The notes under the pieces are model-generated. The model worked only from the letters and a program-made list of their open reading frames with translations, was not told the DNA's origin and ran no database searches. Source: Acidimicrobiia bacterium (GTDB lineage: Bacteria > Actinomycetota > Acidimicrobiia > Acidimicrobiales > Aldehydirespiratoraceae). Taken from it: 39,818 nucleotides of DNA. Position 1 is the stretch's first letter; each line of letters starts with the position of its first letter. The stretch is taken from contig QIIW01000153.1 in assembly GCA_003231645.1 (NCBI GenBank), forward strand, positions 1-39,818, given 5' to 3'. The position numbers and the translations under genes are program-made. Shown here in pieces: positions 7,919-15,560 of the stretch.

Positions 7919-8599
7919 GTGACCAGCACGCCGGCCGATGAGAACAACCTGATCAGGTGGGCCGAGGCGCTGTCTGCCACCGCCCGCACTGGCCTGGGAT
8001 TCACCCGGAGCCTCTACGAGCGCGAGCGTTTCGAGGAGATTCTCGCCATTGCCGCCGACATCCGATCCCACGTGTCGGGCGGGTTTCACCCCGACGAGCA
8101 GGTGGCTGCCTGGCTCGACACGGTCGGTGAGGGTGTGCTCGGCTATGTGACGCCGAAGGTCACCGTGGGTGCGGTGGTCGGCAACGAGGACGACGAGATG
8201 CTGCTGGTGAAGCGAGCCGACTCCGGGGTGTGGCTCTTTCCCACCGGCTGGGCCGACGTCGGTTACTCCCCGTCCGAGGTGGTGATCAAGGAGGTCGCCG
8301 AGGAGACCGGAATCGAGTGCGAGGTCATCAGGCTCATCGCCGTGGTCGACGGCATACGACGGGGATTCACCCGGATACCGTTGGTGTCGCTGGTTTTCCA
8401 CTGTCGAATGACCGGCGGGAGTCTCCGACCGCATCCGCTCGAATGCGCCGACGTGGGGTTCTTCGCCGAGCACGACCTGCCCGATCCGGTCGCCGGTGCC
8501 GACTCTTGGGCCGAGAATGCTTTTCGCGCCATCCGCGGCGAGGATGTCGTGGTTGATTTCGACCCTCCACGCTCCCCGCCGTGGCGAGGCGAGCCCTGA
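7919..8599 (+). CDS. Nudix hydrolase with Nudix-associated N-terminal domain
   Basis: 226 residues. The first about 65 residues form a helical domain of the kind found before Nudix domains (NUDIX_N_2-like), followed by a Nudix fold that begins at T-P-K-V-T-V-G-A-V-V. The Nudix box starts at G-W-A-D-V-G-Y and ends in K-E-V-A-E-E-T-G-I. Against the consensus G-x5-E-x7-R-E-U-x-E-E-x-G-U, the first Glu is Tyr and the Arg is Lys, but the E-x-x-E-E metal-binding core is kept, so activity is still plausible. The substrate, some nucleoside diphosphate linked to another moiety, cannot be read. GTG start, 9 nt after the glnD stop; probably the third gene of the amt-glnD transcript. The end overlaps an upstream alternative start of the next gene. 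Confidence 0.9.
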   Translation: MTSTPADENNLIRWAEALSATARTGLGFTRSLYERERFEEILAIAADIRSHVSGGFHPDEQVAAWLDTVGEGVLGYVTPKVTVGAVVGNEDDEMLLVKRADSGVWLFPTGWADVGYSPSEVVIKEVAEETGIECEVIRLIAVVDGIRRGFTRIPLVSLVFHCRMTGGSLRPHPLECADVGFFAEHDLPDPVAGADSWAENAFRAIRGEDVVVDFDPPRSPPWRGEP

Positions 8600-8616
8600 A
8601 ACCTCACGGAGACTTT

Positions 8617-9438
8617 GTGACCGCAACCATCGACCACGGCACCACCCGCGACGGGCTGCTCCAACTCCGCCGCCGTTGGCAGCCGTCGGTGCCCGCGCGT
8701 GCCGCGGTTCTCCTTCTCCATGGCATCGCCGAACACTCCGGGCGCTACGAGGCGGTCGGTGATCAACTGGCGGCGGCCGGCTTCGACGTGGTCGGGATCG
8801 ATCTCCGAGGCTACGGGCGGACCGGCGGCCGACGGGGCCATGTCGACGACTGGGCGCAGTTCCTCGACGATGTCGAGGACCAACTCGCCCAGGTCCGATC
8901 CCTCGGAGTGCCCACCATCATGATCGGCCACTCGATGGGAGGCCTCATCGCACTCAGCTACTGTGTCGACGACCGCCCGCTTCCCGATCTGCTGGTGCTG
9001 TCGGGCCCGGCACTCGGGGCCGACCTCAGCCCTTGGCTCCGGTTCGCGGCTCCGATCCTCGGCCGGTTGTTCCCCCGGATGGAGATCAAGGAAGAAGGTG
9101 ATCCGTCGATGCTCTCGACCGATCCGAAGGTGGGTGAGGTCTTCTATGCCGATCCTCTGAGAGTGCCCTACCCGACGGCCTCACTGGGTCGGGCATTGCT
9201 CGGCGCGATCGACTCGACGCGTGAGCGCATCGACCGACTCTCGACTCCGACTCTGGTCATGCACGGGGGCGAAGACCATCTGGTGCCCACGGAATCGAGC
9301 GAGATTCTCGAGGGGCTACCGGATGTGAAGCGAATCGTGTACCCGGGTCTCCGCCACGAGATCTTCAACGAGCCTTCGGGACACGAGGTGCTGGCCGAGG
9401 CCATCGCCTGGATCGACGGGCAACTCACCCGCCTCTGA
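8617..9438 (+). CDS. Alpha/beta hydrolase, monoacylglycerol lipase/lysophospholipase type
   Basis: 273 residues of the Hydrolase_4 (serine aminopeptidase S33) type. The lid-proximal start V-L-L-L-H-G-I-A-E-H-S-G-R-Y is the HGxxEH(S/A) pattern typical of monoglyceride lipases. The nucleophile elbow is GHSMGG. The Asp lies in M-H-G-G-E-D-H-L-V-P and the His in Y-P-G-L-R-H-E-I-F-N-E. I chose GTG 8617 over GTG 8581 because a good Shine-Dalgarno (GGAG, 8608-8611) sits 5 nt before it and the longer form would overlap the Nudix gene by 19 nt. It likely cleaves monoacylglycerol or lysophospholipid in the cytoplasm. It is last in the rightward run; the next gene is convergent, 17 nt away. Confidence 0.88.
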   Translation: MTATIDHGTTRDGLLQLRRRWQPSVPARAAVLLLHGIAEHSGRYEAVGDQLAAAGFDVVGIDLRGYGRTGGRRGHVDDWAQFLDDVEDQLAQVRSLGVPTIMIGHSMGGLIALSYCVDDRPLPDLLVLSGPALGADLSPWLRFAAPILGRLFPRMEIKEEGDPSMLSTDPKVGEVFYADPLRVPYPTASLGRALLGAIDSTRERIDRLSTPTLVMHGGEDHLVPTESSEILEGLPDVKRIVYPGLRHEIFNEPSGHEVLAEAIAWIDGQLTRL

Positions 9439-9455
9439 CCGACCGGTCGGCGCGC

Positions 9456-10340
9456 TTACTCGTTCTCGCGAAGAAACTTCTCAACCTCGGTCACGAGTTT
9501 GCGGGGATCATCGCCAAGTTCGGCCGGCTGCGACGGGCCCCGGTCATCCCAGGCCCGTTCGAGGCCGGCCACGTAGGCGGCGGTTTCGTCGTCCTCCGAG
9601 AGAAGTTCGTCGACCTGACGCTCGTAGTCGGCGGTCGCAAGTTCCAGGTCGGTGTCGGAAACCGAGGTTCCGACAACATCGCATACGCGGTGCACGAGCG
9701 AGAGCGCCGCTTTTGGCGACGGTGAGCCTGGCACGTAGGACGGAACCGCGGCCCAGAACGACGCGGTGGGTATGCCGGCGTCGCGGCAGAGAGTGGAGAG
9801 CACGCCGGTGATACCGGTGGGCCCCTCGTAGGTCGACGGCGACAGGTCGAGTGATTTCATGAGTACGGGATCATCTGTGGCGCCGTAGACCTCGACCGGG
9901 CGCGTGTGGGGGACATCGGCGAGTAGCGCTCCCAGCGTGAGCACACACCTGACTCCGAGCGTGTTGGTCACGGCGATGATCTCATCGCAGAACGTGTGCC
10001 AGCGGAGCTGGGGTTCGAGTCCGACCAGGATCACCACATCGTGTGAGGCCCCCGGCACCCGGGCCGCGCTGAAGAGGTTGTTGGGCCACGTGAGGCTGCG
10101 GTTGTGAAGTTCGTCGAGGGTCACCAGCGGCCGGGTGGAGCTGAAGTCGTAAAAGAGTTCCGATTCGATCTCGGCCAAGGGCCGGGCGTCCCAACGATCG
10201 ACGAGATGGCGAAGCGCCATCGACGCGGCGTCACCGGCGTCGTTCCAGCCCTCGAACGCCGCGACCAGGATCGGATCGTCGAGCACCGGAACGGAGTCGA
10301 GCCAGTCGACATGGGTGGGCGGAACGGGGCGCGTCGACAC
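9456..10340 (-). CDS. PAC2 family protein
   Basis: 294 residues of the PAC2 family, named after proteasome assembly chaperone 2. Recognisable parts are the early P-I-L-V-A-A-F-E-G-W-N-D-A-G-D-A-A near residue 22, F-Y-D-F-S-S-T-R-P near 64, an L-V-G-L-E-P-Q-L-R-W strand, and a T-G-I-T-G-V-L segment before P-T-A-S-F-W-A-A-V-P-S-Y. Actinobacterial members are conserved cytosolic proteins of uncertain role; a link to proteasome assembly is suggested by fold only. The C-terminal 60 residues are acidic and helical. GTG start. Upstream, in the same direction, is a 47-codon small gene ending 28 nt before this start, so they may share a promoter at about 10562-10620. Confidence 0.88.
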   Translation of the reverse strand: MSTRPVPPTHVDWLDSVPVLDDPILVAAFEGWNDAGDAASMALRHLVDRWDARPLAEIESELFYDFSSTRPLVTLDELHNRSLTWPNNLFSAARVPGASHDVVILVGLEPQLRWHTFCDEIIAVTNTLGVRCVLTLGALLADVPHTRPVEVYGATDDPVLMKSLDLSPSTYEGPTGITGVLSTLCRDAGIPTASFWAAVPSYVPGSPSPKAALSLVHRVCDVVGTSVSDTDLELATADYERQVDELLSEDDETAAYVAGLERAWDDRGPSQPAELGDDPRKLVTEVEKFLRENE

Positions 10341-10368
10341 GCGTGGAACGCTATCGCCGGGGCGGTGG

Positions 10369-10512
10369 TCAGCGGCTGCGGGTCACCCGGTAGGTACCGT
10401 CGGCGTTGCGACTCACGACCGCACTCTCCAGCTCGTTTCTGAGTCGGTCGGCTTCTTCGCGGTCGACCCCGTTGGCCACCACATACCCGCCCGCGCTCAG
10501 TTTCGATTCCAC
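10369..10512 (-). CDS. Small hypothetical protein (47 residues)
   Basis: A short frame with GTG start at 10512, preceded by a perfect GGGAG (minus strand, 10523-10519) at 6-nt spacing, which decides the start over the longer in-frame TTG-type option at 10608. The peptide is soluble and charged: a Y-V-V-A-N-G-V-D-R-E-E-A core, a helix with R-L-R-N-E-L-E-S-A, then D-G-T-Y-R-V and a basic end. I do not recognise a family. Position and spacing suggest co-transcription with the PAC2 gene. The AT-rich promoter-like stretch just upstream supports it being real. Confidence 0.45.
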   Translation of the reverse strand: MESKLSAGGYVVANGVDREEADRLRNELESAVVSRNADGTYRVTRSR

Positions 10513-10561
10513 TGGTGTCTCCCTACTACCGACATCTCGATGGAGATGACCCGTCCGCTCG

Positions 10562-10620
10562 GTCATGCTATATGACAGAGTTGCCTTTGTCTGTAATCCA
10601 AACGACACAATTGTCCGGAC
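10562..10620 (-). promoter_or_regulatory. AT-rich promoter-like region with two inverted repeats
   Basis: This stretch is clearly more AT-rich than its surroundings. It holds the inverted repeat GTCAT-n5-ATGAC (10562-10576), overlapping a CATATA/TATAGC -10-like sequence on the minus strand, and GACA-caat-TGTC about 30 nt further upstream. It lies between the stop of the GNAT gene and the start of the 47-residue gene, so a leftward promoter with an operator for the small gene and the PAC2 gene is the natural reading. No specific regulator is recognised, and the -35 is unclear. Confidence 0.3.
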
Positions 10621-10635
10621 GTTTGTCGTCGGGGC

Positions 10636-11064
10636 TCAGAGCGTGCAGCGGTAGACGTTGGTGGATCTGGGTTCGAACCCGATCTGCCGGTAGAGACGAT
10701 TGGCTGCTTCACGTGACGGACGGGAGGTGAGGTCGACGGTGATGGCTCCTGCCGAGCGGGCGTGGTCGAGCGCGGCTTCGTTGAGCAAGCGCCCCACCCC
10801 CCGGCCGCGAGCGGCCGAGTCGACGATCACGTCCTCGATCCAGGCCCGCATCCCGGTCGGGATGCAGAAAATGGCGAGGGTCAGAGTGCCGATGATCCCC
10901 GTCTCGTCGGAAGCGATCAGCACTGTCGAGGCCTCGCTGTCGATGATCCGACGAAGCATCTCTGCCGATGGCGGCGGGTTGGAACTCGACAGCTGGGGAA
11001 CCAGACGCCGGAACGCCGCCACGAGATCGTCGTTCACCTCGGATGCGATGCTGATCTCGACCAT
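10636..11064 (-). CDS. GNAT family N-acetyltransferase
   Basis: 142 residues with the GNAT fold. The acetyl-CoA binding motif A is W-I-E-D-V-I-V-D followed by A-R-G-R-G-V-G-R-L-L (R-x-x-G-x-G pattern), then a helix A-A-L-D-H-A-R-S-A-G-A and the late N-R-L-Y-R-Q-I-G-F-E strand typical of the family. The substrate cannot be assigned; similar small GNATs acetylate small amines or protein N-termini. It starts with ATG after a short gap from the fused lipoprotein gene, which ends at 11099 in the same direction, so it may be the last gene of a tesB, fusion, GNAT transcript. Confidence 0.9.
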   Translation of the reverse strand: MVEISIASEVNDDLVAAFRRLVPQLSSSNPPPSAEMLRRIIDSEASTVLIASDETGIIGTLTLAIFCIPTGMRAWIEDVIVDSAARGRGVGRLLNEAALDHARSAGAITVDLTSRPSREAANRLYRQIGFEPRSTNVYRCTL

Positions 11065-11098
11065 GGTGCGCTCCTCAATCGACCGGTGTGCACCGAGG

Positions 11099-13150
11099 CT
11101 AGTTATCGGCGGCGGGTGGCATCGACCAAGGGGCCTCGGCCAGATACTCGCTCAGAGGTATCCGATGATCGTGTCGGTAGCCGACCGGCAGCCACAGATC
11201 GCCGGCCGCGCTCACGTAGTGGATCTCCCACGACTGGGCGGCCCGGAACGCCACCGGATCGGCCGCGAACAGCCGGGCGTAGGTGGTGACGGTGTCGACG
11301 TAGGCCGCGGAGTTGTTGTAGCCGCGTACCGCCTTGGCCATGTTGTCGGGACCACCGCGGCGAACCAGATAGCGGGCCGCAGCCGGAATCGCGTCCCGGG
11401 GGTCGTCGATGGACCCGGTGCCGACCTCGGCCCACGTGGCGGGCATGAACTGCATCGGACCCTGTGCTCCGGCGCTCGACAGGCCGACGATGCGGCCGAA
11501 TCCGGTCTCCACCATGTTGATCGCGGCGAGGTAGGTCCAGTCGATTCCGGTTTCGTCGGACGCGCGACGGTAGATGTCGAGCAGCTTGTCGGCCGACAGT
11601 GGCTCGATGATCGCCCAGGCCGGCATGGTGTCGGGCGGCTCGGCGTTGGAGATTCCGCCGACCGATATTCGGGCGTCGATCTCGAGTGAGACGGTGTCGA
11701 CGAGATCATCGGGAACCACGGCGAGGATCGGCGCCTTCCAGTCGGGATTTCGTCCGATGGTCCGGTAGATCACCTGCTGCTCGTGGGCGAGATCGGCGAA
11801 CTTGGGTTCGGCTGGGTCGGTCGAACGCAGTAGTCGCTCGACTTCGACCAGCCTGACGGCAACCGCCGCGGGGTTCTCGGCAACGGTCGGGTAGGTGCGT
11901 CCGTCGGGTGATGGCACAACCGCGGGGACGAGACGCGAAACCTGACCCGATAGCGACAGCATGAGGACCTCCCCATCGCGATCGACGCCGAACGAGACGA
12001 GTTGTCCGCCGGGAATGGCGACGTCGAGATCGGTGAACACCAACTTCCCACCGGAGATCGACAGTGCCCACAGTTTGGAGGTGCAGAAGTCGCCGAACAG
12101 GTAGGCACCGGCGAGATCCGGAATTCTCGTGCCGCGGTAGACCACCCCGCCGGTGATGCTGCAACCGCCGGGGTCGCCACTGTGGGTGTACTCGAACACG
12201 GGATCGACGAACTCCGCCGAGTTGTTGCCCTGGAACGGGTGCAAGCCCTCGCGGTGATTCCAACCGAGATTCGCGCCGAGTCCCGAACCGTCGGCCGCGA
12301 CGAGCAGGTCGACCTCTTCGTACTTGTCCTGGCCGACATCGCCGATCCACAGGTCGTCGGTGACCGGATCGAACGCGAACCGCCAAGGGTTTCGTACGCC
12401 CGTCAGGTAGATCTCGGCGCGACCATCGGTCCCGTCGGCGAACGGATTGCCGGCGGGAATCGAGTAGGGGGTGTCCGATCCCGGTGTCGGGTCGATTCGG
12501 ATGATCGACCCGAGCAGGGTTGAAGGGTCCTGGCCTGCTCCGCTCGGGTCACCGCTGCCACCACCGTCGCCGAAACCCACGTAGAGGTAACCGTCGGGGC
12601 CGATCACCATCCCTCCGCCGTTGTGATTGGTGAACGGCTGCTTCTGCGTGAGGAGCGGGCGACGCGCCCCTGGTCGACCGGCCGGGTCGAGTGGATACGC
12701 GTCAATCTGCGACTCGCCGGTCGTGTCGGTGTAGTCGACGTAGAGGTTGCCGGAGTCGACGGCGATCGAAAGCAGGCCTTGCTCCCCGGTGGCGATCGTG
12801 AGCCCGGAGATGTCGAGGACGGTGTCGCCGATCGCCCCGGTCGCCGGATCGAACACCACCACGCGGCCGCCGCGTTGTGCCAACCACAGCTCGCCGCCGG
12901 GAGCAATCGCGGTGGATATCGGTTCGGCGACCTCGGCGACCACCACGGCGGCAACGTTGGCCTCGGTGGGGTCTCCCGTCGTGTCCGGGGGCATCTCCGG
13001 CGGCTGGGCCCGGCCCCCGGCCGATCCGGGTGCGATCGTCTCGATGGCGCGCGTCGTGGCCACCGTCGGGCCTATCGCCGGCGAGTCAGCGGAGCATGCC
13101 GAGGCGAATATTGCCGATACGACCAGGATCGCAGCAGGCCTCAGCCTCAC
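11099..13150 (-). CDS. Lipoprotein fusing a PQQ-dependent sugar dehydrogenase-like beta-propeller to a lytic transglycosylase
   Basis: 683 residues. A lipoprotein signal peptide ends in F-A-S-A-C (Cys19), followed by a Thr/Pro-rich linker. Residues about 75-440 are a glucose/sorbosone dehydrogenase propeller: N-H-N-G-G-G-M-V-I-G-P-D-G-Y-L-Y-V-G-F-G-D-G-G, G-V-R-N-P-W-R-F and N-L-G-W-N-H-R-E-G match positions that bind PQQ/Ca and the catalytic His in soluble glucose dehydrogenase. Residues about 515-640 are an SLT transglycosylase, with catalytic Glu548 in I-N-M-V-E-T-G-F-G, then S-S-A-G-A-Q-G-P-M-Q-F-M-P-A-T-W and Y-N-N-S. Both halves look intact, and no stop or frameshift separates them. GTG 13150 is chosen because it opens the signal peptide and overlaps the tesB stop by 4 nt (GTGA). 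The exported, membrane-anchored protein would act on peptidoglycan; the propeller could oxidise sugar or simply bind glycan. Confidence 0.9.
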   Translation of the reverse strand: MRLRPAAILVVSAIFASACSADSPAIGPTVATTRAIETIAPGSAGGRAQPPEMPPDTTGDPTEANVAAVVVAEVAEPISTAIAPGGELWLAQRGGRVVVFDPATGAIGDTVLDISGLTIATGEQGLLSIAVDSGNLYVDYTDTTGESQIDAYPLDPAGRPGARRPLLTQKQPFTNHNGGGMVIGPDGYLYVGFGDGGGSGDPSGAGQDPSTLLGSIIRIDPTPGSDTPYSIPAGNPFADGTDGRAEIYLTGVRNPWRFAFDPVTDDLWIGDVGQDKYEEVDLLVAADGSGLGANLGWNHREGLHPFQGNNSAEFVDPVFEYTHSGDPGGCSITGGVVYRGTRIPDLAGAYLFGDFCTSKLWALSISGGKLVFTDLDVAIPGGQLVSFGVDRDGEVLMLSLSGQVSRLVPAVVPSPDGRTYPTVAENPAAVAVRLVEVERLLRSTDPAEPKFADLAHEQQVIYRTIGRNPDWKAPILAVVPDDLVDTVSLEIDARISVGGISNAEPPDTMPAWAIIEPLSADKLLDIYRRASDETGIDWTYLAAINMVETGFGRIVGLSSAGAQGPMQFMPATWAEVGTGSIDDPRDAIPAAARYLVRRGGPDNMAKAVRGYNNSAAYVDTVTTYARLFAADPVAFRAAQSWEIHYVSAAGDLWLPVGYRHDHRIPLSEYLAEAPWSMPPAADN

Positions 13151-13995
13151 GTCCGGGCCCGGCGGATGAGACCCTCCTGCATCACCGACGCGACCAGGCG
13201 GCCATCGCGGGTGAACACCCGACCCGAGGCCAGGCCGCGGCCGTTGGTGGCCGCCGGGGTGCGCTGGTCGTAGAGGAGCCATTCGTCGGCCCGGAACGGG
13301 CCGTGGAACCACATGGCGTGGTCGAGGCTGGCCATGAGGAGCGATCCGTCCATGTAGCCGGTGCCGTGAGGGAGCAGAGTCGTGTCGAGCAGGGTCATGT
13401 CGGAGGCGTAGGTCAGCAGGCAGGTGTGGAGCACCGGGTCGTCGGGAAGTTCGCCGTCGGTGCGAAACCAGACCTGCTGGACCGGGGGCAGGGGCTCGTC
13501 GCGATGAAAGGGGCTGGCGGTCACGTAGCGGAAATCGATCGGGTGGGGATGCTTCGCCCACTCGTCGCCCAGGCCGGCCTCGGCCCAATCGTCGGCTCGA
13601 CTGATGAGGTCCTCGGGGCCGCAGACCTCCGGCATGTCGGCCAGGTGTTCGAAACCCTCCTCCTTGGTCTGGAACGAGGCGGCGAGGTTGAATATCGCCC
13701 GGCCATGTTGGATCGCCACCACACGACGGGTGGTGAATGATCTGCCGTCGCGAATGCGGTCGACCTCGTAGAGGACCGGTACCTTCGGGTCGCCGGGCCG
13801 CAGGAAGTAGGCGTGAAGTGAATGGACGGAACGCTCGGCCTCGACGGTTCGGGCCGCGGCCACGAGTGCCTGGCCGGCGACCTGTCCGCCGAAGATCCGC
13901 TGGCGGTCCTCGTCGGGCGACAATCCGCGAAAGATGTTGACCTCGATCGCTTCCAGATCGAGGAGACGGACCAGATCAGCGACGGCTTGTTGCAT
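13147..13995 (-). CDS. tesB: Acyl-CoA thioesterase II (TesB)
   Basis: 282 residues, the usual TesB length, made of two hot-dog folds. Visible hallmarks: I-F-G-G-Q-V-A-G-Q-A-L-V-A-A near residue 33, H-S-L-H-A-Y-F-L-R-P-G-D near 56, and in the second half S-L-D-H-A-M-W-F-H, which holds the catalytic Asp, and S-V-M-Q-E-G-L-I-R, which holds the catalytic Gln. It hydrolyses medium to long acyl-CoAs in the cytoplasm. ATG 13995 is chosen because homology begins at Q-Q-A-V-A-D-L-V; the frame is open further upstream. It is first in a leftward set with the fused lipoprotein gene (4-nt overlap). A second, more distant hot-dog thioesterase lies at 29786. Confidence 0.93.
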   Translation of the reverse strand: MQQAVADLVRLLDLEAIEVNIFRGLSPDEDRQRIFGGQVAGQALVAAARTVEAERSVHSLHAYFLRPGDPKVPVLYEVDRIRDGRSFTTRRVVAIQHGRAIFNLAASFQTKEEGFEHLADMPEVCGPEDLISRADDWAEAGLGDEWAKHPHPIDFRYVTASPFHRDEPLPPVQQVWFRTDGELPDDPVLHTCLLTYASDMTLLDTTLLPHGTGYMDGSLLMASLDHAMWFHGPFRADEWLLYDQRTPAATNGRGLASGRVFTRDGRLVASVMQEGLIRRART

Positions 13996-14095
13996 CGCGC
14001 CATGATGCCACCTCGGGACGGAGCCGGATGATCGACGTTTCAAGTGAGAGCCCTGCCGGCCGACAATCCGAGTGATGACGGTAGCATCTGGTCCC

Positions 14096-14563
14096 ATGTC
14101 GAATTCGGCCCCATCGGCGTTGATCCGCGTACTCGAAGAGCACGGTGCGAAGCTGCTCCGCTATTGCGGCGTCTCCGCGGTCAACGTCCTCACGGGAATG
14201 TCGACCCTGGCCTTCGCCCATGCCGTGCTCGGCTGGTCGGCGGTGGTGTCGAGCATCAGCGCCTGGGCCGTTTCCACCGTTCCTGCCTACCTGCTGAGCC
14301 GATATTGGGTCTGGCAGCAGAGCGGGAGCCACAGCATGTCGGCTGAGATCATGCCGTTCTGGATTCTCGCTCTCGCCGGCCTGTCGTTCTCGACGTTGGT
14401 CGTGGCGATCGTCGCCAGAGTCACCGCCAGTACCCCGGTGATCCTGCTCGGCAACCTCGGCGCCTATGGCGTGGTCTGGGTGGTCAAGTACCTCGTGATC
14501 GACAATCTCATGTGGAGTCACGACGACCCCGATTCGGTGGTCGAAGCGGTCGAAGCTGCCTGA
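14096..14563 (+). CDS. GtrA family membrane protein
   Basis: About 155 residues with four membrane helices. The opening L-L-R-Y-C-G-V-S-A-V-N-V-L-T-G and the later Y-L-L-S-R-Y-W-V-W match GtrA proteins (R-F-x-x-V-G and N-F-x-x-x-R-x-W-x-F patterns). GtrA-family proteins are thought to help flip lipid-linked sugars such as undecaprenyl-phosphate-glucose, or to help export polysaccharide units. ATG 14096 is one possible start; GTG 14072 and ATG 14075 are in frame and would add 7-8 residues, and no clear Shine-Dalgarno separates them. The next gene, a methyltransferase, begins on the base after this stop, so the two are probably one transcript in a cell-surface glycan context. Confidence 0.85.
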   Translation: MSNSAPSALIRVLEEHGAKLLRYCGVSAVNVLTGMSTLAFAHAVLGWSAVVSSISAWAVSTVPAYLLSRYWVWQQSGSHSMSAEIMPFWILALAGLSFSTLVVAIVARVTASTPVILLGNLGAYGVVWVVKYLVIDNLMWSHDDPDSVVEAVEAA

Positions 14564-15193
14564 ATGGACCCGACCCTTCGGGCCAGAGCCGAGGCGGCAC
14601 GGGGCTTCATGCCGCCCGACGAGGGACTGGGGCTGTATCGGGCCGCGGCGGAACTTGAAGTCGAGGGTCCGATGCTCGAGGTCGGGAGCTATTGCGGCAA
14701 GTCATCGCTCTACCTGGGTGCCGCGGCCCGCGAATCGGGACGACTGTTGTTTGCTCTCGACCATCATCGGGGGTCCGAGGAGAACCAACCGGGCTGGCAA
14801 TGGCACGAACCCGACCTCGTCGACCCTGAGACCGGCGGGATCGATACGCTCCCGACGTTTCGGCGCACCATTCATGATTCCGGGCTCGAGGGCACCGTCG
14901 TGGCACTGGTCGGTGACTCTCCGGCGATATCAGCGGCTTGGCAGACCCCGCTGTCCCTTCTGTTCATAGATGGCGGCCACGGATCCGAGCCTGCCCACCG
15001 AGACTATGAGGGTTGGGCGCCCAAGGTCGTCGTCGGGGGCCGTCTGCTCATACACGACGTGTTCGCCGACCCGGCCGACGGTGGCCGACCGCCGTTCGAG
15101 ATATACATGCGTGCGATCGATTCGGGGGCCTTTGCCGAAATCGAAGCGGTTGGGTCGTTGCGGGTTCTCGAGCGGGCCACCACGGGCATCTGA
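14564..15193 (+). CDS. Class I SAM-dependent methyltransferase (Methyltransf_24 type)
   Basis: 209 residues, a single compact Rossmann methyltransferase. Motif I is M-L-E-V-G-S-Y-C-G-K-S-S near residue 37. An acidic strand end follows in L-F-A-L-D-H-H-R-G-S-E, then L-S-L-L-F-I-D-G-G-H and G-G-R-L-L-I-H-D-V-F. The D-G-G-H and I-H-D motifs match the family of the larger enzyme at 3023 and of O-methyltransferases acting on sugars. ATG directly follows the GtrA stop. Related proteins commonly occur in polysaccharide or glycolipid gene sets, which fits the GtrA and glycosyltransferase neighbours. The acceptor substrate is unknown. Confidence 0.85.
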   Translation: MDPTLRARAEAARGFMPPDEGLGLYRAAAELEVEGPMLEVGSYCGKSSLYLGAAARESGRLLFALDHHRGSEENQPGWQWHEPDLVDPETGGIDTLPTFRRTIHDSGLEGTVVALVGDSPAISAAWQTPLSLLFIDGGHGSEPAHRDYEGWAPKVVVGGRLLIHDVFADPADGGRPPFEIYMRAIDSGAFAEIEAVGSLRVLERATTGI

Positions 15194-15353
15194 GGGTCGT
15201 ATGGGCCGTATGGACCGGTTGGCATCGGCGATGGTCCCCATTGCCGGGCCGATCGGCTCTATCTGGTCATGGACGACATGGCGTGGGTCGATCACGGTAT
15301 TGAGTACGGCTCGCCGGGACACGTGCCGGTGCGCCATCCAGGGGAGGACCGCA

Positions 15354-15560
15354 ATGACATGTGAGAAGCGAATCATGGCATCGGCGCCGGATTATGAATC
15401 GGCATGCCGCCTGGCACAGACCCTGCCCCGTCCGAGCATCATCCGGGACGACGAGGCAGGGACATGGCGGGTGATCAGGCTTCTGCCGGCCGCATGGATA
15501 CCGAATGTCGAACACGGCAATCGTCGTCACTTCCCGGTCAGTGTCGACCGGTCGGCCTGA
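15354..15560 (+). CDS. Possible small hypothetical protein (68 residues)
   Basis: A short frame starting at ATG 15354 with a near-ideal ribosome-binding site (GGGGAGG, 15341-15347) 6 nt upstream, and ending on the base before the convergent gene's stop. The peptide has two Cys (positions 3 and 18), a mixed charged and hydrophobic content, R-V-I-R-L-L-P-A-A-W-I-P in the middle, and no membrane segment. I do not recognise it. The Shine-Dalgarno is the main support; GC-rich DNA makes chance frames of this size common. The 160 nt before it (15194-15353) hold no gene that I can support. Confidence 0.35.
   Translation: MTCEKRIMASAPDYESACRLAQTLPRPSIIRDDEAGTWRVIRLLPAAWIPNVEHGNRRHFPVSVDRSA

Noticed and set aside
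8581..8616. Upstream GTG start for the alpha/beta hydrolase
   Set aside because: It would overlap the Nudix gene by 19 nt and lacks a ribosome-binding site, whereas GTG 8617 has GGAG at a suitable distance.
6179..8626. 815-codon minus-strand open frame opposite glnD and the Nudix gene
   Set aside because: It mirrors two certain genes on the plus strand; its composition is that of an antisense frame in GC-rich DNA, without any domain I recognise.
13151..13588. N-terminal extension of the fused lipoprotein in the same frame
   Set aside because: The extension lies inside tesB, is Arg/Pro-rich, and would bury the lipoprotein signal peptide; GTG 13150 gives a proper signal sequence and a GTGA coupling.
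15194..15353. Possible gene or promoter in the gap after the methyltransferase at 14564
   Set aside because: Short repeats of GTATGG are visible but I see no convincing -35/-10 pair, RNA fold or coding frame that starts here.
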